From: Pseudomonas fluorescens
Lineage (GTDB): Bacteria; Pseudomonadota; Gammaproteobacteria; Pseudomonadales; Pseudomonadaceae
Assembly: GCF_001648775.1 (NCBI RefSeq)
Contig: NZ_LVEJ01000010.1
Location: 248,001 to 312,000 of the forward strand
Length of the DNA stretch: 64,000 nucleotides
Direction of reading: 5' to 3'
Shown here: positions 24,341 through 33,820 of the stretch, piece after piece
How the letters are laid out: each line of letters begins with the position of its first letter
Position numbering within the stretch: the first letter of the stretch is position 1
Made by a program: the position numbers and the translations under genes
The notes under the pieces: model-generated
Databases searched by the model: none
Seen by the model: the letters and a program-made list of their open reading frames with translations, nothing else
Told to the model about the DNA's origin: nothing

Positions 24341-25843
24341 TTAGTTAATGCGCGGGTGCTGCTGCACCAACTCTTTGCGCTTGGCTTCCAGCGCGGCGAT
24401 TTCGGCATCGATGTCTTCGATTTTCTGCTCGATGTTGTCGTGGTGTTCTTGCAGCAGTTCCTTGGCTTCTTCAAGGTCTGACGCGGCCGGCGCAGCCCCA
24501 CGCAGGGGCTTGTTGGCGGTTTCCTTCATGGTCACGCCGGTGGCCAGACCGACCACGGCGATGACCATCAGGTAATACGCCGGCATGTACAGATCATTGG
24601 TGCTCTCGACCAGCCACGCGACCACGGTCGGGGTCAGGCCGGCGATCAGCACCGAAACGTTGAAAGCCGCCGCCAGCGCGCTGTAGCGAATGTGCGTGGG
24701 GAACATCGCCGGCAGGGTCGAGGCCATCACGCCGATAAAGAAGTTCAGCAACACGGCCAGCATCAGCAGGCCGGCGAAGATCAAACCGATCTTGCCGCTA
24801 TTGATCAGCATGAACGCCGGAATCGCCAGAATGAACAAACCGATGCTGCCGACAACGATGAACGGCTTGCGGCCAATCTTGTCGCTGATGAAGCCGATTG
24901 CCGGCTGCACGAACAGCATGCCGACCATGATCGCGATGATGATCAACACGCCACGGTTTTCGCTGTAGTGCAGATTGTGCGACAGGTAGCTCGGCATGTA
25001 AGTGAGCAGCATGTAATAGGTGACGTTGGTCACCGCCACCACACCGATGCAGGTCATCAGGCTGCGCCAGTGCTTGGTCGCGACCTCTTTGAAGGAGACT
25101 TTCGGGCCACCGGCGAGGCCTTCGCGATCGCCTTGCTCAAGCTTTTCGACGTGCTGCTGGAACGCCGGGGTTTCTTCCAGGGCGTGACGCAAGTAGAGGC
25201 CGATCATGCCCAGCGGCAAGGCGAGGAAGAACGGCAGGCGCCAGCCCCATTCTTCGAACTTGGCTTCGCCGAGCGTCGTCGAGATCAGCACCACCACACC
25301 GGCACCGAAGACAAAACCGGCGATCGAACCGAAATCCAGCCAACTGCCGAGGAAGCCGCGTTTGCGGTCCGGCGCATATTCAGCGACGAAGATCGACGCG
25401 CCGGTGTATTCGCCACCGACCGAGAAACCCTGAGCCATTTTTGCCAGCAACAGCAGGATCGGCGCCCAGATGCCAATCGAGGCATAGGACGGAATCAGGC
25501 CGATGGCAAAGGTGCTCAGCGACATGATCACGATGGTCGCAGCGAGGACTTTCTGCCGCCCGTACTTGTCGCCCAGTGCGCCGAAGAACAAGCCACCCAA
25601 AGGCCGGATCAGGAAGGGTACAGAGAACGTCGCCAGCGCAGCGATCATCTGCGTGCCGGGGTCGGCGCCGGGGAAGAACACTTTGCCGAGCACATAGGCG
25701 ACGAAGCCATAGACACCAAAGTCGAACCATTCCATGGCGTTGCCCAGCGCGGCGGCGGTGATCGCCTTGCGCATCTTGGCGTCGTCGACGATGGTGATGT
25801 CGTTCAGGCCGATTGGCTTGACGGTTTTCTTGCGTGATTTCAT
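24341..25843 (-). CDS. proP: ProP proline/glycine betaine:H+ symporter
   Basis: This 500-residue MFS protein has the same length as E. coli ProP. It shows NAMEWFDFGVYGFVA near the start, the loop 2-3 motif GALGDKYGRQKVL, twelve membrane helices, and a soluble C-terminus (about 450-495) that is a strong heptad coiled coil (LEEAKELLQEHHDNIEQK...), the part that tunes osmotic activation in ProP. It imports proline, glycine betaine and other osmoprotectants with protons across the inner membrane. AAGAGAAGA precedes the ATG. It is monocistronic here. Confidence 0.88.
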   Translation of the reverse strand: MKSRKKTVKPIGLNDITIVDDAKMRKAITAAALGNAMEWFDFGVYGFVAYVLGKVFFPGADPGTQMIAALATFSVPFLIRPLGGLFFGALGDKYGRQKVLAATIVIMSLSTFAIGLIPSYASIGIWAPILLLLAKMAQGFSVGGEYTGASIFVAEYAPDRKRGFLGSWLDFGSIAGFVFGAGVVVLISTTLGEAKFEEWGWRLPFFLALPLGMIGLYLRHALEETPAFQQHVEKLEQGDREGLAGGPKVSFKEVATKHWRSLMTCIGVVAVTNVTYYMLLTYMPSYLSHNLHYSENRGVLIIIAIMVGMLFVQPAIGFISDKIGRKPFIVVGSIGLFILAIPAFMLINSGKIGLIFAGLLMLAVLLNFFIGVMASTLPAMFPTHIRYSALAAAFNVSVLIAGLTPTVVAWLVESTNDLYMPAYYLMVIAVVGLATGVTMKETANKPLRGAAPAASDLEEAKELLQEHHDNIEQKIEDIDAEIAALEAKRKELVQQHPRIN

Positions 25844-25987
25844 CCGGGTCTTCTCTTTGCTGATCCATCTTGCCGCGTAGATGCCATCGATTTGATGGCG
25901 CGTGCTCTTTGGCTCAGATACATGAGGACACGAAATAATTCACTGCTCGCTGCTTTTTTTCCCTACGCGCCGACTGCGGATAGCGGT

Positions 25988-26647
25988 TTACCGGCGGATC
26001 GCCGCGTACGAATGCCCCATATCACTGGCCCAGCCATCCAGCACGGCCTTGACGTCGTCGGCGGTCAACACCTGCTTGTCGTTCTCCAGCGGCAACCCGG
26101 TGCCTTTGCGCACCACTTCGGCAATCACTTCGCCGGTCGAACCGTCCTCGAACGACACCTCGGTGGCGACTTCACTGTCCTGATCACGGATGCCGGTGGC
26201 CGTACTGACGCCGGCAGCGACGAGGGTCACCGGCAGCCACTCATAAAAGCGCAAACCCTGCGTAGAGGTCGCCACTTGAGTGATGGCGGGGCGCACCACC
26301 AGGGTGTTCGGCCCCGGTTGATTGACCAGATGCAGGACCTTGCCCAGTTCCAGGCGCAGCGCCGCGTCGTAGTAGTCGGTGACCCCGGACAATGTGCTCA
26401 GCGGAATCCGCGGCGTCGGCTCGGCACTCGGGTAAAACTGACTCGGCGCCAGATAAACCTGGGTGTATCGACCTCTGGCCAGGGCCGGGCTGACCCACGC
26501 CAATACCGGCTTGCCGGACGGCGACTGGCGTTCGCTCAGCACGCTGTAATCATGCAGAAAGCCGCTGTGCTCGACCTTGTTACTGCTGCAGGCCGACAGG
26601 CTCAGGCTGGCGACGATGGCCAGCGACAGCGAACGAGTACGGGGCAT
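25988..26647 (-). CDS. DUF3313 lipoprotein
   Basis: The ATG at 26647 shares its first base with the stop of the upstream small gene (TAATG), giving 219 residues. The lipobox is SLSACSS near residue 20, so the protein is a lipoprotein. The conserved DUF3313 pattern is seen: SGFLxDYSxL near the N-terminus, then YDAALRLELGKVLHLVNQPGPNTLVVRPAITQV, and a glycine/alanine-rich hydrophobic stretch before SEVATEVSFEDGSTGEVIAEVV. The function of the family is unknown. It is divergent, through the small gene, from the OmpR-type two-component pair. Confidence 0.85.
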   Translation of the reverse strand: MPRTRSLSLAIVASLSLSACSSNKVEHSGFLHDYSVLSERQSPSGKPVLAWVSPALARGRYTQVYLAPSQFYPSAEPTPRIPLSTLSGVTDYYDAALRLELGKVLHLVNQPGPNTLVVRPAITQVATSTQGLRFYEWLPVTLVAAGVSTATGIRDQDSEVATEVSFEDGSTGEVIAEVVRKGTGLPLENDKQVLTADDVKAVLDGWASDMGHSYAAIRR

Positions 26648-26964
26648 TAACGGCTTTCCTTGCGAGGTTGCGTGGTGAGGCTGTCGGAGCATTCGATGTG
26701 CAATTGGCCGTGGCTCATGATCCATTGGATGAGGTCGGCGGCGGCAATGCTGTGGACGTATTCGACCCAGTGCGCATTGGTCGGGCTGAACTGCTCGAAG
26801 TAGCGGCGCAGGACGATGCGGCTCTGATCGTCGGAAACGCTCAGGCACGACTCTTGAAACACAATCGGTGTGTCCGGCCCCAGTGCGGCGGTGCGCTGGC
26901 TGAGGATCAAGGGACGATTGCTGTTGTGCCCCTCGGCGCAATGGTTGTCGTTCAATAGCTTCAT
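26647..26964 (-). CDS. Small protein of unknown function coupled to DUF3313
   Basis: The ATG at 26964 follows AGGGGG by about six bases and encodes 105 residues. A much longer ORF from 27828 in this frame is an artefact that runs antisense to the response regulator. No signal peptide or membrane helix is seen. The middle (IVLRRYFEQFSPTNAHWVEYVHSI) looks like a small soluble alpha/beta protein, and I do not recognise the family. Translational coupling to the lipoprotein (TAATG) and the divergent two-component genes suggest that the pair could be a target of that system. Confidence 0.6.
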   Translation of the reverse strand: MKLLNDNHCAEGHNSNRPLILSQRTAALGPDTPIVFQESCLSVSDDQSRIVLRRYFEQFSPTNAHWVEYVHSIAAADLIQWIMSHGQLHIECSDSLTTQPRKESR

Positions 26965-27126
26965 GTGAACCCCCTGGTCTGGAATGGCTGCAGAGTGCCC
27001 GAGGGGTTTTGCCGGAGGATGTCCGCTTGATGTCGGCGGCGTAGAAATGTTGCTCGATTGAAATAAATGACCCCGGCGGCGAAATGGCTTTAGATTGGCT
27101 CTTTTTCGGTGCAGGGACCTGTGACT

Positions 27127-27834
27127 GTGAGCAGACTGCTGTTCGTCGACGACGACGTGGAAATACTCGCGCTGCTGAAGAAGTTCTTCGTGCAGCACGC
27201 CTATGAGGTCGACGTGGCGCCCCACGGCGAAGCGATGTGGGCGGCGATCGCAGAGAACCGTCCGGACACGATCATTCTTGATCTGATGATGCCGGGTGAA
27301 AGTGGCCTGAGCCTGTGCCAGAAGGTGCGCGCGCAACTGGGCATTCCGATCATCATGCTCACGGCCATGGCCGAGCTGAGCGATCGCATTGTCGGCCTCG
27401 AACTGGGCGCCGACGATTACCTGACCAAGCCGTTCGCCCCACAGGAACTGCTCGCTCGCGTGCGTGCCTTGCAACGCCGTGCCGGTGAACAGAAAAGCCT
27501 CGTCGAACCGTCGCGCCCCGTGATTGCCTTCGCCGGTTGGCATCTGGACATTACCTGCCGCGAATTGCGCTCGCCGGAAAACGTGATGATTCCGCTGTCC
27601 GGCGGCGAGTTCGATTTGCTGGTGGTGTTCCTCGAACACCCGCAGCGCATTCTCACCCGCGAGCAGTTGATCGACCTGACCCACGGTCACGGCCATGACG
27701 CCTTCGATCGCAGCATCGATGTGCAGGTCAGTCGCCTGCGCCGCAAGATTGAACCGGACAGCAAGCGCCCGGACCTGATTCGCACTGTGCGCAATGGCGG
27801 TTATCTGTTCACCGCCAAGGTCAGCCACTCGTGA
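27127..27834 (+). CDS. OmpR-family response regulator
   Basis: A GTG at 27127 lies nine bases after AGGGA and gives 235 residues; GTG at 27121 or 27109 are alternatives. The receiver domain shows the acidic cluster (FVDDD), the phospho-acceptor Asp in IILDLMMPG and the conserved Lys in LTKPFAP. The C-terminal winged helix (about 130-230) contains LSGGEFDLLVVFLEHPQRILTREQL, as in OmpR. The stop overlaps the start of the sensor kinase (GTGA), so the pair is co-translated. The stimulus is unknown. It is divergent from the DUF3313 operon. Confidence 0.93.
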   Translation: MSRLLFVDDDVEILALLKKFFVQHAYEVDVAPHGEAMWAAIAENRPDTIILDLMMPGESGLSLCQKVRAQLGIPIIMLTAMAELSDRIVGLELGADDYLTKPFAPQELLARVRALQRRAGEQKSLVEPSRPVIAFAGWHLDITCRELRSPENVMIPLSGGEFDLLVVFLEHPQRILTREQLIDLTHGHGHDAFDRSIDVQVSRLRRKIEPDSKRPDLIRTVRNGGYLFTAKVSHS

Positions 27835-29159
27835 TCCGCCGACTGTGGCGTGGTGACACGCTGAGCCGGCGTATTGCCCTGACCATCGTTGCCGCGATGG
27901 TCGCTTCGCTGGCGCTCAATGCCCTGTTTTTTCAGGTGGCGGGGATCTGGGCACGGCCACCGATTGAACGCACCGGTCTGCTGGAACAGATTGCCGCGAC
28001 CTCACGGGTGATCGAGGCGGCCCCGGCCGACCTGCGCCCGCAACTGGCAGCAGCGGCGAGCAGCGCCATGCTGCAAGTGTCGTGGAAAGCGCAGCGCGTT
28101 GACTTCGGCCTGCCCAATAAAGGCGTTCGCATCGACGCGAGCAGGGTGCCGGTGCTGCAGCAGTTACTGGGTGATGATCGAAAGATCGAAGCGTTCAACC
28201 CCGGCGACTGGCCGAACGACAATCCCCAGGCGCATTACGCCGCACTCGTGCAATTGGTCGATGGCAGCTGGTTGGCATTTATCCCGCCTGAGCGCAGTTG
28301 GGGTTTGGAGCTGGGCACGCGGATCGCGATCATCATCACGTTGGGATTGATTGCCACGTTGCTGGTGGCGTGGATCGCCACGCGTCAACTGGCCAACCCG
28401 TTGCAGCGTTTTGCCCGCGCCGCCCGACGTTTCGGCACCGACCTGCGTGCACCGCCGATCAAGCCCGAAGGCCCCGACGAGATTCGTCAGGTCATTGTCG
28501 CCTTCAACACCATGCAGGCGCAGATTCAGCATTTCATCAGCGAGCGTACGCACATGCTGGCGTCGATCTCCCATGACTTGCGCGCACCGTTGACGCGCAT
28601 GCGCCTGCGCAGCGAGTTCATGGAAGACCTCGATCATCAGGGCAAACTGATTCGCGACGTTGAAGAGATGCAGTCGATGATCAACGCCGCGTTGGCGTTC
28701 TTTCGCGAGGACACTCACCGCGAGCAGACCACCGCGTTCGATCTCTCGGAGCTGCTGCAAACCATCGTCGATGACTACCGCGATCAACACATCAACGTCG
28801 ACTTCGCTGGCCCGGCACATCTGGTGTATGAAGGCCGACCGCTGGGGATCAAACGGGTGATCGTCAATCTGCTGGAAAACGCGGTGAAGTACGCGCAGCA
28901 GCCGGGGATTGCGTTGCGGCGTGAGGAGTATTCGATCTGCATCGAGGTCAGCGACGACGGCCCGGGTATTCCCGAGGCGGCGCTGGAGCGGGTTTTCGAT
29001 CCGTTCTTTCGCCTGGAGGCCTCGCGTAACCGCGACACTGGCGGCGTTGGCCTGGGTCTTTCGGCGGCGCGGGCGATTGTGCGCGAGCAGGGCGGTGAGT
29101 TGACGTTGAGCAATCGTGACGGTGCAGGATTGTTGGCGCGCGTTGAGTTGCCGCTGTAA
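27831..29159 (+). CDS. EnvZ/RstB-type sensor histidine kinase
   Basis: This 442-residue kinase starts at a GTG overlapping the regulator stop. Two membrane helices (about 16-38 and 160-180) bracket a periplasmic sensor of about 120 residues, followed by HAMP, the H-box ISHDLRAPLTRMRLRSEF, the N-box NLLENAVKYA, DDGPGIP and GVGLGLS. All kinase motifs are intact. It should autophosphorylate on the H-box His and pass phosphate to the preceding regulator. The ligand of the periplasmic domain cannot be told from sequence. Confidence 0.93.
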   Translation: MIRRLWRGDTLSRRIALTIVAAMVASLALNALFFQVAGIWARPPIERTGLLEQIAATSRVIEAAPADLRPQLAAAASSAMLQVSWKAQRVDFGLPNKGVRIDASRVPVLQQLLGDDRKIEAFNPGDWPNDNPQAHYAALVQLVDGSWLAFIPPERSWGLELGTRIAIIITLGLIATLLVAWIATRQLANPLQRFARAARRFGTDLRAPPIKPEGPDEIRQVIVAFNTMQAQIQHFISERTHMLASISHDLRAPLTRMRLRSEFMEDLDHQGKLIRDVEEMQSMINAALAFFREDTHREQTTAFDLSELLQTIVDDYRDQHINVDFAGPAHLVYEGRPLGIKRVIVNLLENAVKYAQQPGIALRREEYSICIEVSDDGPGIPEAALERVFDPFFRLEASRNRDTGGVGLGLSAARAIVREQGGELTLSNRDGAGLLARVELPL

Positions 29160-29255
29160 GGGCTGAACAGGCGTGGTTGAATCTCTCTGAAACACTTTGA
29201 AACATTCGTGCGTCGCGAGCGGTCAACCGGTCACATTCTGCATTAAGAAGCGTCC

Positions 29256-30440
29256 ATGAAAACCCCGCGTCCTTCCGCCCGACTTGAACCGCTGTCGCAA
29301 CTGCGCAATCTGAAAATGGCCCGATCCGCGCACGCTTATGTGCGCGGCAGCACCGTGCAGTTTTACGAATGGCTGCACAGCCAACCGGGCCGCAGCCTGC
29401 CCAAAGGCCCGGCGGTGTGGATCTGCGGCGATTGCCATGCCGGCAATCTGGGCCCGACCGGGGATCTGAAAGGGCAGATCGATATCCATATTCGTGACCT
29501 TGATCAGACCGTGATCGGCAACCCGGCGCATGATCTGGTGCGCCTGGCGCTGTCGCTCGCCACAGCAGCGCGCGGCTCCGACCTGCCCGGCGTGGCGACC
29601 GCACGCATGCTCGAAGAAATGATGCGCGGCTACGAGCAAGCCTTTGACGGCGATCTCGAGGAAGACCCACCGCGGCCGGCGCAGGTCAAAGCCGGAATGC
29701 GCAGCGCTGTGCAGCGTACCTGGAAACATTTGGCCGAAGAGCGCATCGAGAACACCAAACCGACCATTCCGCTGGGCAAACAATTCTGGGCACTGTCGCG
29801 CGATGAGCGCGCCGCGTTGAAAACGCTGTGCGCCACCCCCGAAATCCACACGCTGGTGACGTCGTTGAAGGGCCGCTCACAGGATGATCGGGTGAAAATG
29901 CTCGACTCGGCGTATTGGGTCAAAGGCTGCAGTTCATTGGGGTTAAAGCGTTATGCCGTGCTGCTGGGCGTGGGCAAGGGCGATGACGAGGAATATTGCC
30001 TGCTCGATATCAAAGAAGCCGTCGGCGCCGCCGCACCGCGCGCCGCCCGCGCCGCCATGCCGCGCGACAATGGCAAACGCGTGGTCGAAGGCGCGCGGTT
30101 TCTTTCACCCGGGCTGGGCAATCGGATGCTGGCGACACGCATGCTCGACCACGGCTTTTTTGTCCGCGAACTGTTGCCGCAGGACATGAAGCTGGAACTG
30201 GATCAATTGAGTCAGCGCGATGCGATGCTTGCGGCCGGCTATCTGGCACGGGTCGTCGGCGTCGCGCATGCCCGACAAATGGAGCTGGCGACGCGGTCCG
30301 AGTGGATGGCGGATTTGCAAACCTGCCGCTCGAAACGTCTGGATGCGCCGTCGTGGTTGTGGACCAGCGTTGTGCAATTGGTCGGCAATCATGAAAAAGG
30401 TTATCTGGAACATTGTCGGCGCTATGCGTTACAGCATTGA
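29256..30440 (+). CDS. DUF2252 protein
   Basis: This 394-residue soluble protein carries the DUF2252 signature: MARSAHAYVRGSTVQFYEWL near the N-terminus, then VWICGDCHAGNLGP and DLDQTVIGNPAHDLVRLALSL, motifs related to the catalytic loop (H/N) and metal-binding Asp of aminoglycoside-phosphotransferase-like kinases. The substrate is unknown. It stands alone 96 bases after the kinase gene. Its 3' end converges on the GlxA-type regulator with 13 bases between. Confidence 0.87.
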   Translation: MKTPRPSARLEPLSQLRNLKMARSAHAYVRGSTVQFYEWLHSQPGRSLPKGPAVWICGDCHAGNLGPTGDLKGQIDIHIRDLDQTVIGNPAHDLVRLALSLATAARGSDLPGVATARMLEEMMRGYEQAFDGDLEEDPPRPAQVKAGMRSAVQRTWKHLAEERIENTKPTIPLGKQFWALSRDERAALKTLCATPEIHTLVTSLKGRSQDDRVKMLDSAYWVKGCSSLGLKRYAVLLGVGKGDDEEYCLLDIKEAVGAAAPRAARAAMPRDNGKRVVEGARFLSPGLGNRMLATRMLDHGFFVRELLPQDMKLELDQLSQRDAMLAAGYLARVVGVAHARQMELATRSEWMADLQTCRSKRLDAPSWLWTSVVQLVGNHEKGYLEHCRRYALQH

Positions 30441-30453
30441 TCCAAGAACCGAA

Positions 30454-31521
30454 CTACTGGGCCAGCCCGGCGAGTGCAATGCCCAGCGGCTGAGTCGCAC
30501 CCGACGTCGCGGCCTTCATTTCACTGCGGTAGCCGTGGGGGCTGGTGCCCAAGTGCTTTTGGAAGGCGCGGCGCATCCGTTCCTCACGGCCAAAACCCGC
30601 CGTTTCAGCAATCCGTTTGATCGGCTCGCTCGTGGTTTTGAGTAATCGAGTCGCGGTCTCCAGACGCAGGTTCTCCACCGCTTGCGCTGGGGTTTTCCCG
30701 GTGGCGGCGACATAGGCGCGGGCGAAATGGCGCGCGCTCATGCCGAACTGTTCAGCCAGCCGCTCTACGCGCAAGTCGCCATTCAGGTTAGCGGCAATCC
30801 ACGCATGCAATCGGGCCAGACGCCCGTCCGGATCGGTGCGCAACGCGTTGGACTGCGCGTTGAGCGAGGCGCTCAGTTGCGGCTGCTCGGCGCCGCGCCA
30901 GAGGAACACCGTGAAATAACGTGCCAGCGCCAATGCCACTGGCGCGCCGAGGTCCTGTTCCACCAGACCGAGTGCCAGATCAATGCCGGCGGTGGCGCCG
31001 CCGCAGGTCCACAGATTGCCGTCGTGCAGGTACAACGCATCGCTCTGACAGCGTACCGCCGGGTAACGCGCCTGCAGTTCAGCGGCGAATTTCCAGTGCG
31101 TGACCACCTCGCGGCCATCCAGCAAGCCGGCGGCGGCCAGGGCAAAGCTGCCGGTGCCAATCGAGCAGAGACGACGGATCTGTGGCGCACGAATGCACAA
31201 CCAGTCACAGGCGTGCTCATCCGCTTCCAGCGCCGCCATGCCCGGGCCGCCGGCGACGATCAGGGTATCGATCTGCGGGGCCATCTGGTCGATCTGCTCA
31301 AGCGAACAGGTCGACACGCTGATGCCGGAAATCGACATGACCTGTCCGCCCTGCGGCGACGCCACCAACAACCGATAGGGCGGGTGGGCAATGAAGTCGC
31401 CACCCAGCACGCGCGGTATGGCGGCGAAGACTTCCAAAGGGCCGGCCGCATTCAGTAGCAACAGGTTATCGAAGGCCAGCACCACGACTGTGCGCAGCGG
31501 CAGCGGCGGGATGTCCGACAT
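30454..31521 (-). CDS. GlxA-family regulator (DJ-1/PfpI plus AraC HTH)
   Basis: The ATG at 31521 gives 355 residues; no good ribosome site is visible there, and in-frame ATGs at 31572 or 31638 (the latter overlapping the next gene) are alternatives. The N-terminal half is a DJ-1/PfpI-like sensor domain (VVVLAFDNLLLLNAAGPLEV, then CSIGTGSFALAAAGLLDG) in which the usual nucleophile region is present but its catalysis is doubtful. The C-terminal third is an AraC HTH pair with GKTPAQAVENLRLETATRLL and IAETAGFGREERMRRAF. It is divergent from the substrate-binding-protein gene (83 bases between), which it may control. Confidence 0.87.
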   Translation of the reverse strand: MSDIPPLPLRTVVVLAFDNLLLLNAAGPLEVFAAIPRVLGGDFIAHPPYRLLVASPQGGQVMSISGISVSTCSLEQIDQMAPQIDTLIVAGGPGMAALEADEHACDWLCIRAPQIRRLCSIGTGSFALAAAGLLDGREVVTHWKFAAELQARYPAVRCQSDALYLHDGNLWTCGGATAGIDLALGLVEQDLGAPVALALARYFTVFLWRGAEQPQLSASLNAQSNALRTDPDGRLARLHAWIAANLNGDLRVERLAEQFGMSARHFARAYVAATGKTPAQAVENLRLETATRLLKTTSEPIKRIAETAGFGREERMRRAFQKHLGTSPHGYRSEMKAATSGATQPLGIALAGLAQ

Positions 31522-31604
31522 GGCAGTAAAGGAGGGGTGTTTGGCATGGAGCGGCACGGCGGGCCTCGACATACTGGGTTCATAGCAAAAACGAGGGCAC
31601 GACA

Positions 31605-32600
31605 ATGCCGGTAAAACCTTCTGCTGCCAAGCATCCACTCACCAGACAATTCGTGCCGTATCTGCGGGCACTGCTATGTGGCGCTGCGTTGCTGCTGACT
31701 GATTCGGCAACAGCGGCAGACACGGCATTGAAAATGGGCGACCAGAGTGGTTTGACCCAGGCCTTGCTACACGCCGCGGGGGAAGACCAAGGCATCACCT
31801 ATGCGCTGTCGTGGCATCCGTTTCTGGCCGGCACCACGATGCTCGAAGCCTTGAGCGCCGGGGCGATCGATGCCGGTGTGGTGGGCAATGCCCCACCGGT
31901 CTTTGCTCAGGCCGGTGGTTTTGATGTGCGCATTGTTGGCGTGGCGAGCGGTGCGCAAAACAACAATGCGCTGCTGGTTCCTCAAGGTTCGACGGCCACG
32001 CAAGTCGCCGACTTGAAAGGCCAGCGCATCGCCGTGGCCAAGGGCAGCAGCGGCCATTATTTGTTACTGGCAGCGCTGCAGCGAGCCGGCCTCACCCCAC
32101 GCGATGTGAACATTGCCTACGTCAGCCCGGTGGATGCGCAAAATGCGTTTGCCAGCGGCAAGCTCGATGCCTGGGCGGTGTGGTATCCCTTTGTTGGTCA
32201 GGCCACATCACGCGGGGCACGGGTTTTGGTGGATGGCCGCGACTGGCAGGAAACCGGCCTGAATTTCACCGTCGCCAGCCTGCAGGCATTGAATGATCCA
32301 CAGCGTGCAAGGCAACTGGGCGATCTGCTCGCCAGACTGGCCCGAGCTCAGGCGTGGGCCACCGCGCACCCTCAGGAGTGGGCCGAGGTTTTCGCGCAAA
32401 CCACGCGGCTTCCCGTCGCGTTGGTGCAGGAGATGCTTGCGCATCAGGCTCTGCGCTATGTGCCGATCGAGCCGACAGTCATTGCCTCGCAGCAGCATCT
32501 GGCCGACCTGTTCGCCAGCGAGCGCCTGATTCCGCGACCGCTGCAGGTTCAGCAGATCTTTGACGCTCGCTTCAACCCGTTACTGCCAAACAACCCTTAA
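31605..32600 (+). CDS. ABC substrate-binding protein, SsuA-type (sulfonate-like)
   Basis: This 331-residue periplasmic protein starts at the ATG at 31605 behind GAGGG, with a signal peptide cleaved near ATA-AD. It has the NMT1/SsuA fold pattern: LEALSAGAIDAGVVGNAPPVFA, then LKGQRIAVAKGSSGHYLLLAAL and ASGKLDAWAVWYPFV. Family members bind aliphatic sulfonates, taurine or related compounds. No permease or ATPase gene is present nearby, so it must share a transporter encoded elsewhere. It is followed 61 bases later by an arylsulfotransferase-like gene, which supports an organosulfur role by association. Confidence 0.82.
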   Translation: MPVKPSAAKHPLTRQFVPYLRALLCGAALLLTDSATAADTALKMGDQSGLTQALLHAAGEDQGITYALSWHPFLAGTTMLEALSAGAIDAGVVGNAPPVFAQAGGFDVRIVGVASGAQNNNALLVPQGSTATQVADLKGQRIAVAKGSSGHYLLLAALQRAGLTPRDVNIAYVSPVDAQNAFASGKLDAWAVWYPFVGQATSRGARVLVDGRDWQETGLNFTVASLQALNDPQRARQLGDLLARLARAQAWATAHPQEWAEVFAQTTRLPVALVQEMLAHQALRYVPIEPTVIASQQHLADLFASERLIPRPLQVQQIFDARFNPLLPNNP

Positions 32601-32661
32601 CCCATTCAGTTCACCTTGCCGCGTTGCTGGCGGCGGGTTTTCACACGCCTGGAGAAAAGCC

Positions 32662-33780
32662 ATGCCTACCCTCGAAACCACCACACTCAAGCGCCGCAAA
32701 ACCGGCCTGATCGCTGTCGATCAGGCGCGCAGCGCTGGCGGCTACACGTTGTTCGCCCCGCAAACGGCGGACGGCAATGTGTTCTTGATCGACCTTGACG
32801 GCGAAGTCGTCCATCGCTGGAAACTGCCGCAGCGCCCCGGCCGCGATGCCGTGATCCTGCGCAACGGCAACCTTGGTTATAACGGCAACCACCCGGATTC
32901 ACCGGACCTGTTTCCGGGCTGGTCGGTGTGGCACGGCGGCGCGTTCAGCGAAGTGACGCCAGAGGGCGAAGTGGTCTGGGAACACACCGATCTGCTGCAT
33001 CACCACGACGCGCAGTGGCTGGACAACGGCAACCTGCTTTACACCACCGCCGAGCCGTTGAGTGCTGAATTGGCCCGTCGCGTAGTGGGTGGCATTCCCG
33101 GCAGCGAGGCGCCGGGCGGGGTGATTTATGCCGACGTGGTCAAGGAGGTCGATCGTCAGGGCAACGTGGTGTGGGAATGGCGCAGTTGGGAACATCTGCG
33201 ACCTGAAGACTATCCGCTGCACGAATGCTTTGAACGTCACCACTGGCCAATGACCAACGCGGTCACACCCGGCCGTGACGGCAAGGTGATTCTCAGCCTG
33301 CGCAGTGTTTCATCAGTGATCGCCGTGCAGCGCGGCAGCGGTGAAGTGCTGTGGCGATTGGGCCACGATCTGGTCGCGCAGCAGCATTGCCCGAGTGAAC
33401 TGGAAAACGGCAACGTGCTGGTGTTCGACAACGGCATCTTCCGTCCGCACGTGAGCATGCCGCACTCGCGCATTCTTGAAATCAATCCGTCGACGCAACG
33501 CATCGAATGGCAATACGCCGATACGCCGGGCTATGCGTTTTTCACCCCGTTCATGGGCGGCGCGCAGCGTTTGCACAACGGCAACACGCTGATCACCGAA
33601 GCCAACTTCGGCCGCTTGTTCGAAGTCACCCCGGCCGGTGAAGTGGTCTGGGAGTACGTCAATCCGCATTTCGCCACGTACCCCGATGCCGCCTCCCGTC
33701 GTTATTTGCCGGGCGAAAACAACGCGATCTTCCGTGCCCACCGTTATCAGCGCGCAGACCTGCCATGGCTGCGTGACTGA
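32662..33780 (+). CDS. Arylsulfotransferase-like beta-propeller protein
   Basis: The ATG at 32662 follows TGGAGAAAAGC and gives 372 residues. Repeated blades such as GNVFLIDLDGEVVHRWKLP, GAFSEVTPEGEVVWEH and RLFEVTPAGEVVWEYVNPH are typical of the arylsulfotransferase/PQQ-like propeller. Several His residues (HHHDAQW, ERHHWPMTNAVTPG) lie where the family has its active site. In known periplasmic ASST enzymes a His accepts sulfate from aryl sulfates. No signal peptide is seen here, so the product may be cytoplasmic. It is downstream of the SsuA-type protein, probably in one transcript. Confidence 0.75.
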   Translation: MPTLETTTLKRRKTGLIAVDQARSAGGYTLFAPQTADGNVFLIDLDGEVVHRWKLPQRPGRDAVILRNGNLGYNGNHPDSPDLFPGWSVWHGGAFSEVTPEGEVVWEHTDLLHHHDAQWLDNGNLLYTTAEPLSAELARRVVGGIPGSEAPGGVIYADVVKEVDRQGNVVWEWRSWEHLRPEDYPLHECFERHHWPMTNAVTPGRDGKVILSLRSVSSVIAVQRGSGEVLWRLGHDLVAQQHCPSELENGNVLVFDNGIFRPHVSMPHSRILEINPSTQRIEWQYADTPGYAFFTPFMGGAQRLHNGNTLITEANFGRLFEVTPAGEVVWEYVNPHFATYPDAASRRYLPGENNAIFRAHRYQRADLPWLRD

Positions 33781-33820
33781 ATAACCCGGGTTGCCGGCGT
33801 GAAATTTATTCTGTAGATTT

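Noticed and set aside
26965..27828. N-terminal extension of the small-protein ORF (to 393 codons)
   Set aside because: It is antisense to the response regulator; the ATG at 26964 has a good ribosome site.
32618..32634. GCCGC/GCGGC stem after the substrate-binding-protein gene as a terminator
   Set aside because: The stem is only 5 bp with a weak T tail, and the next gene is probably in the same transcript.
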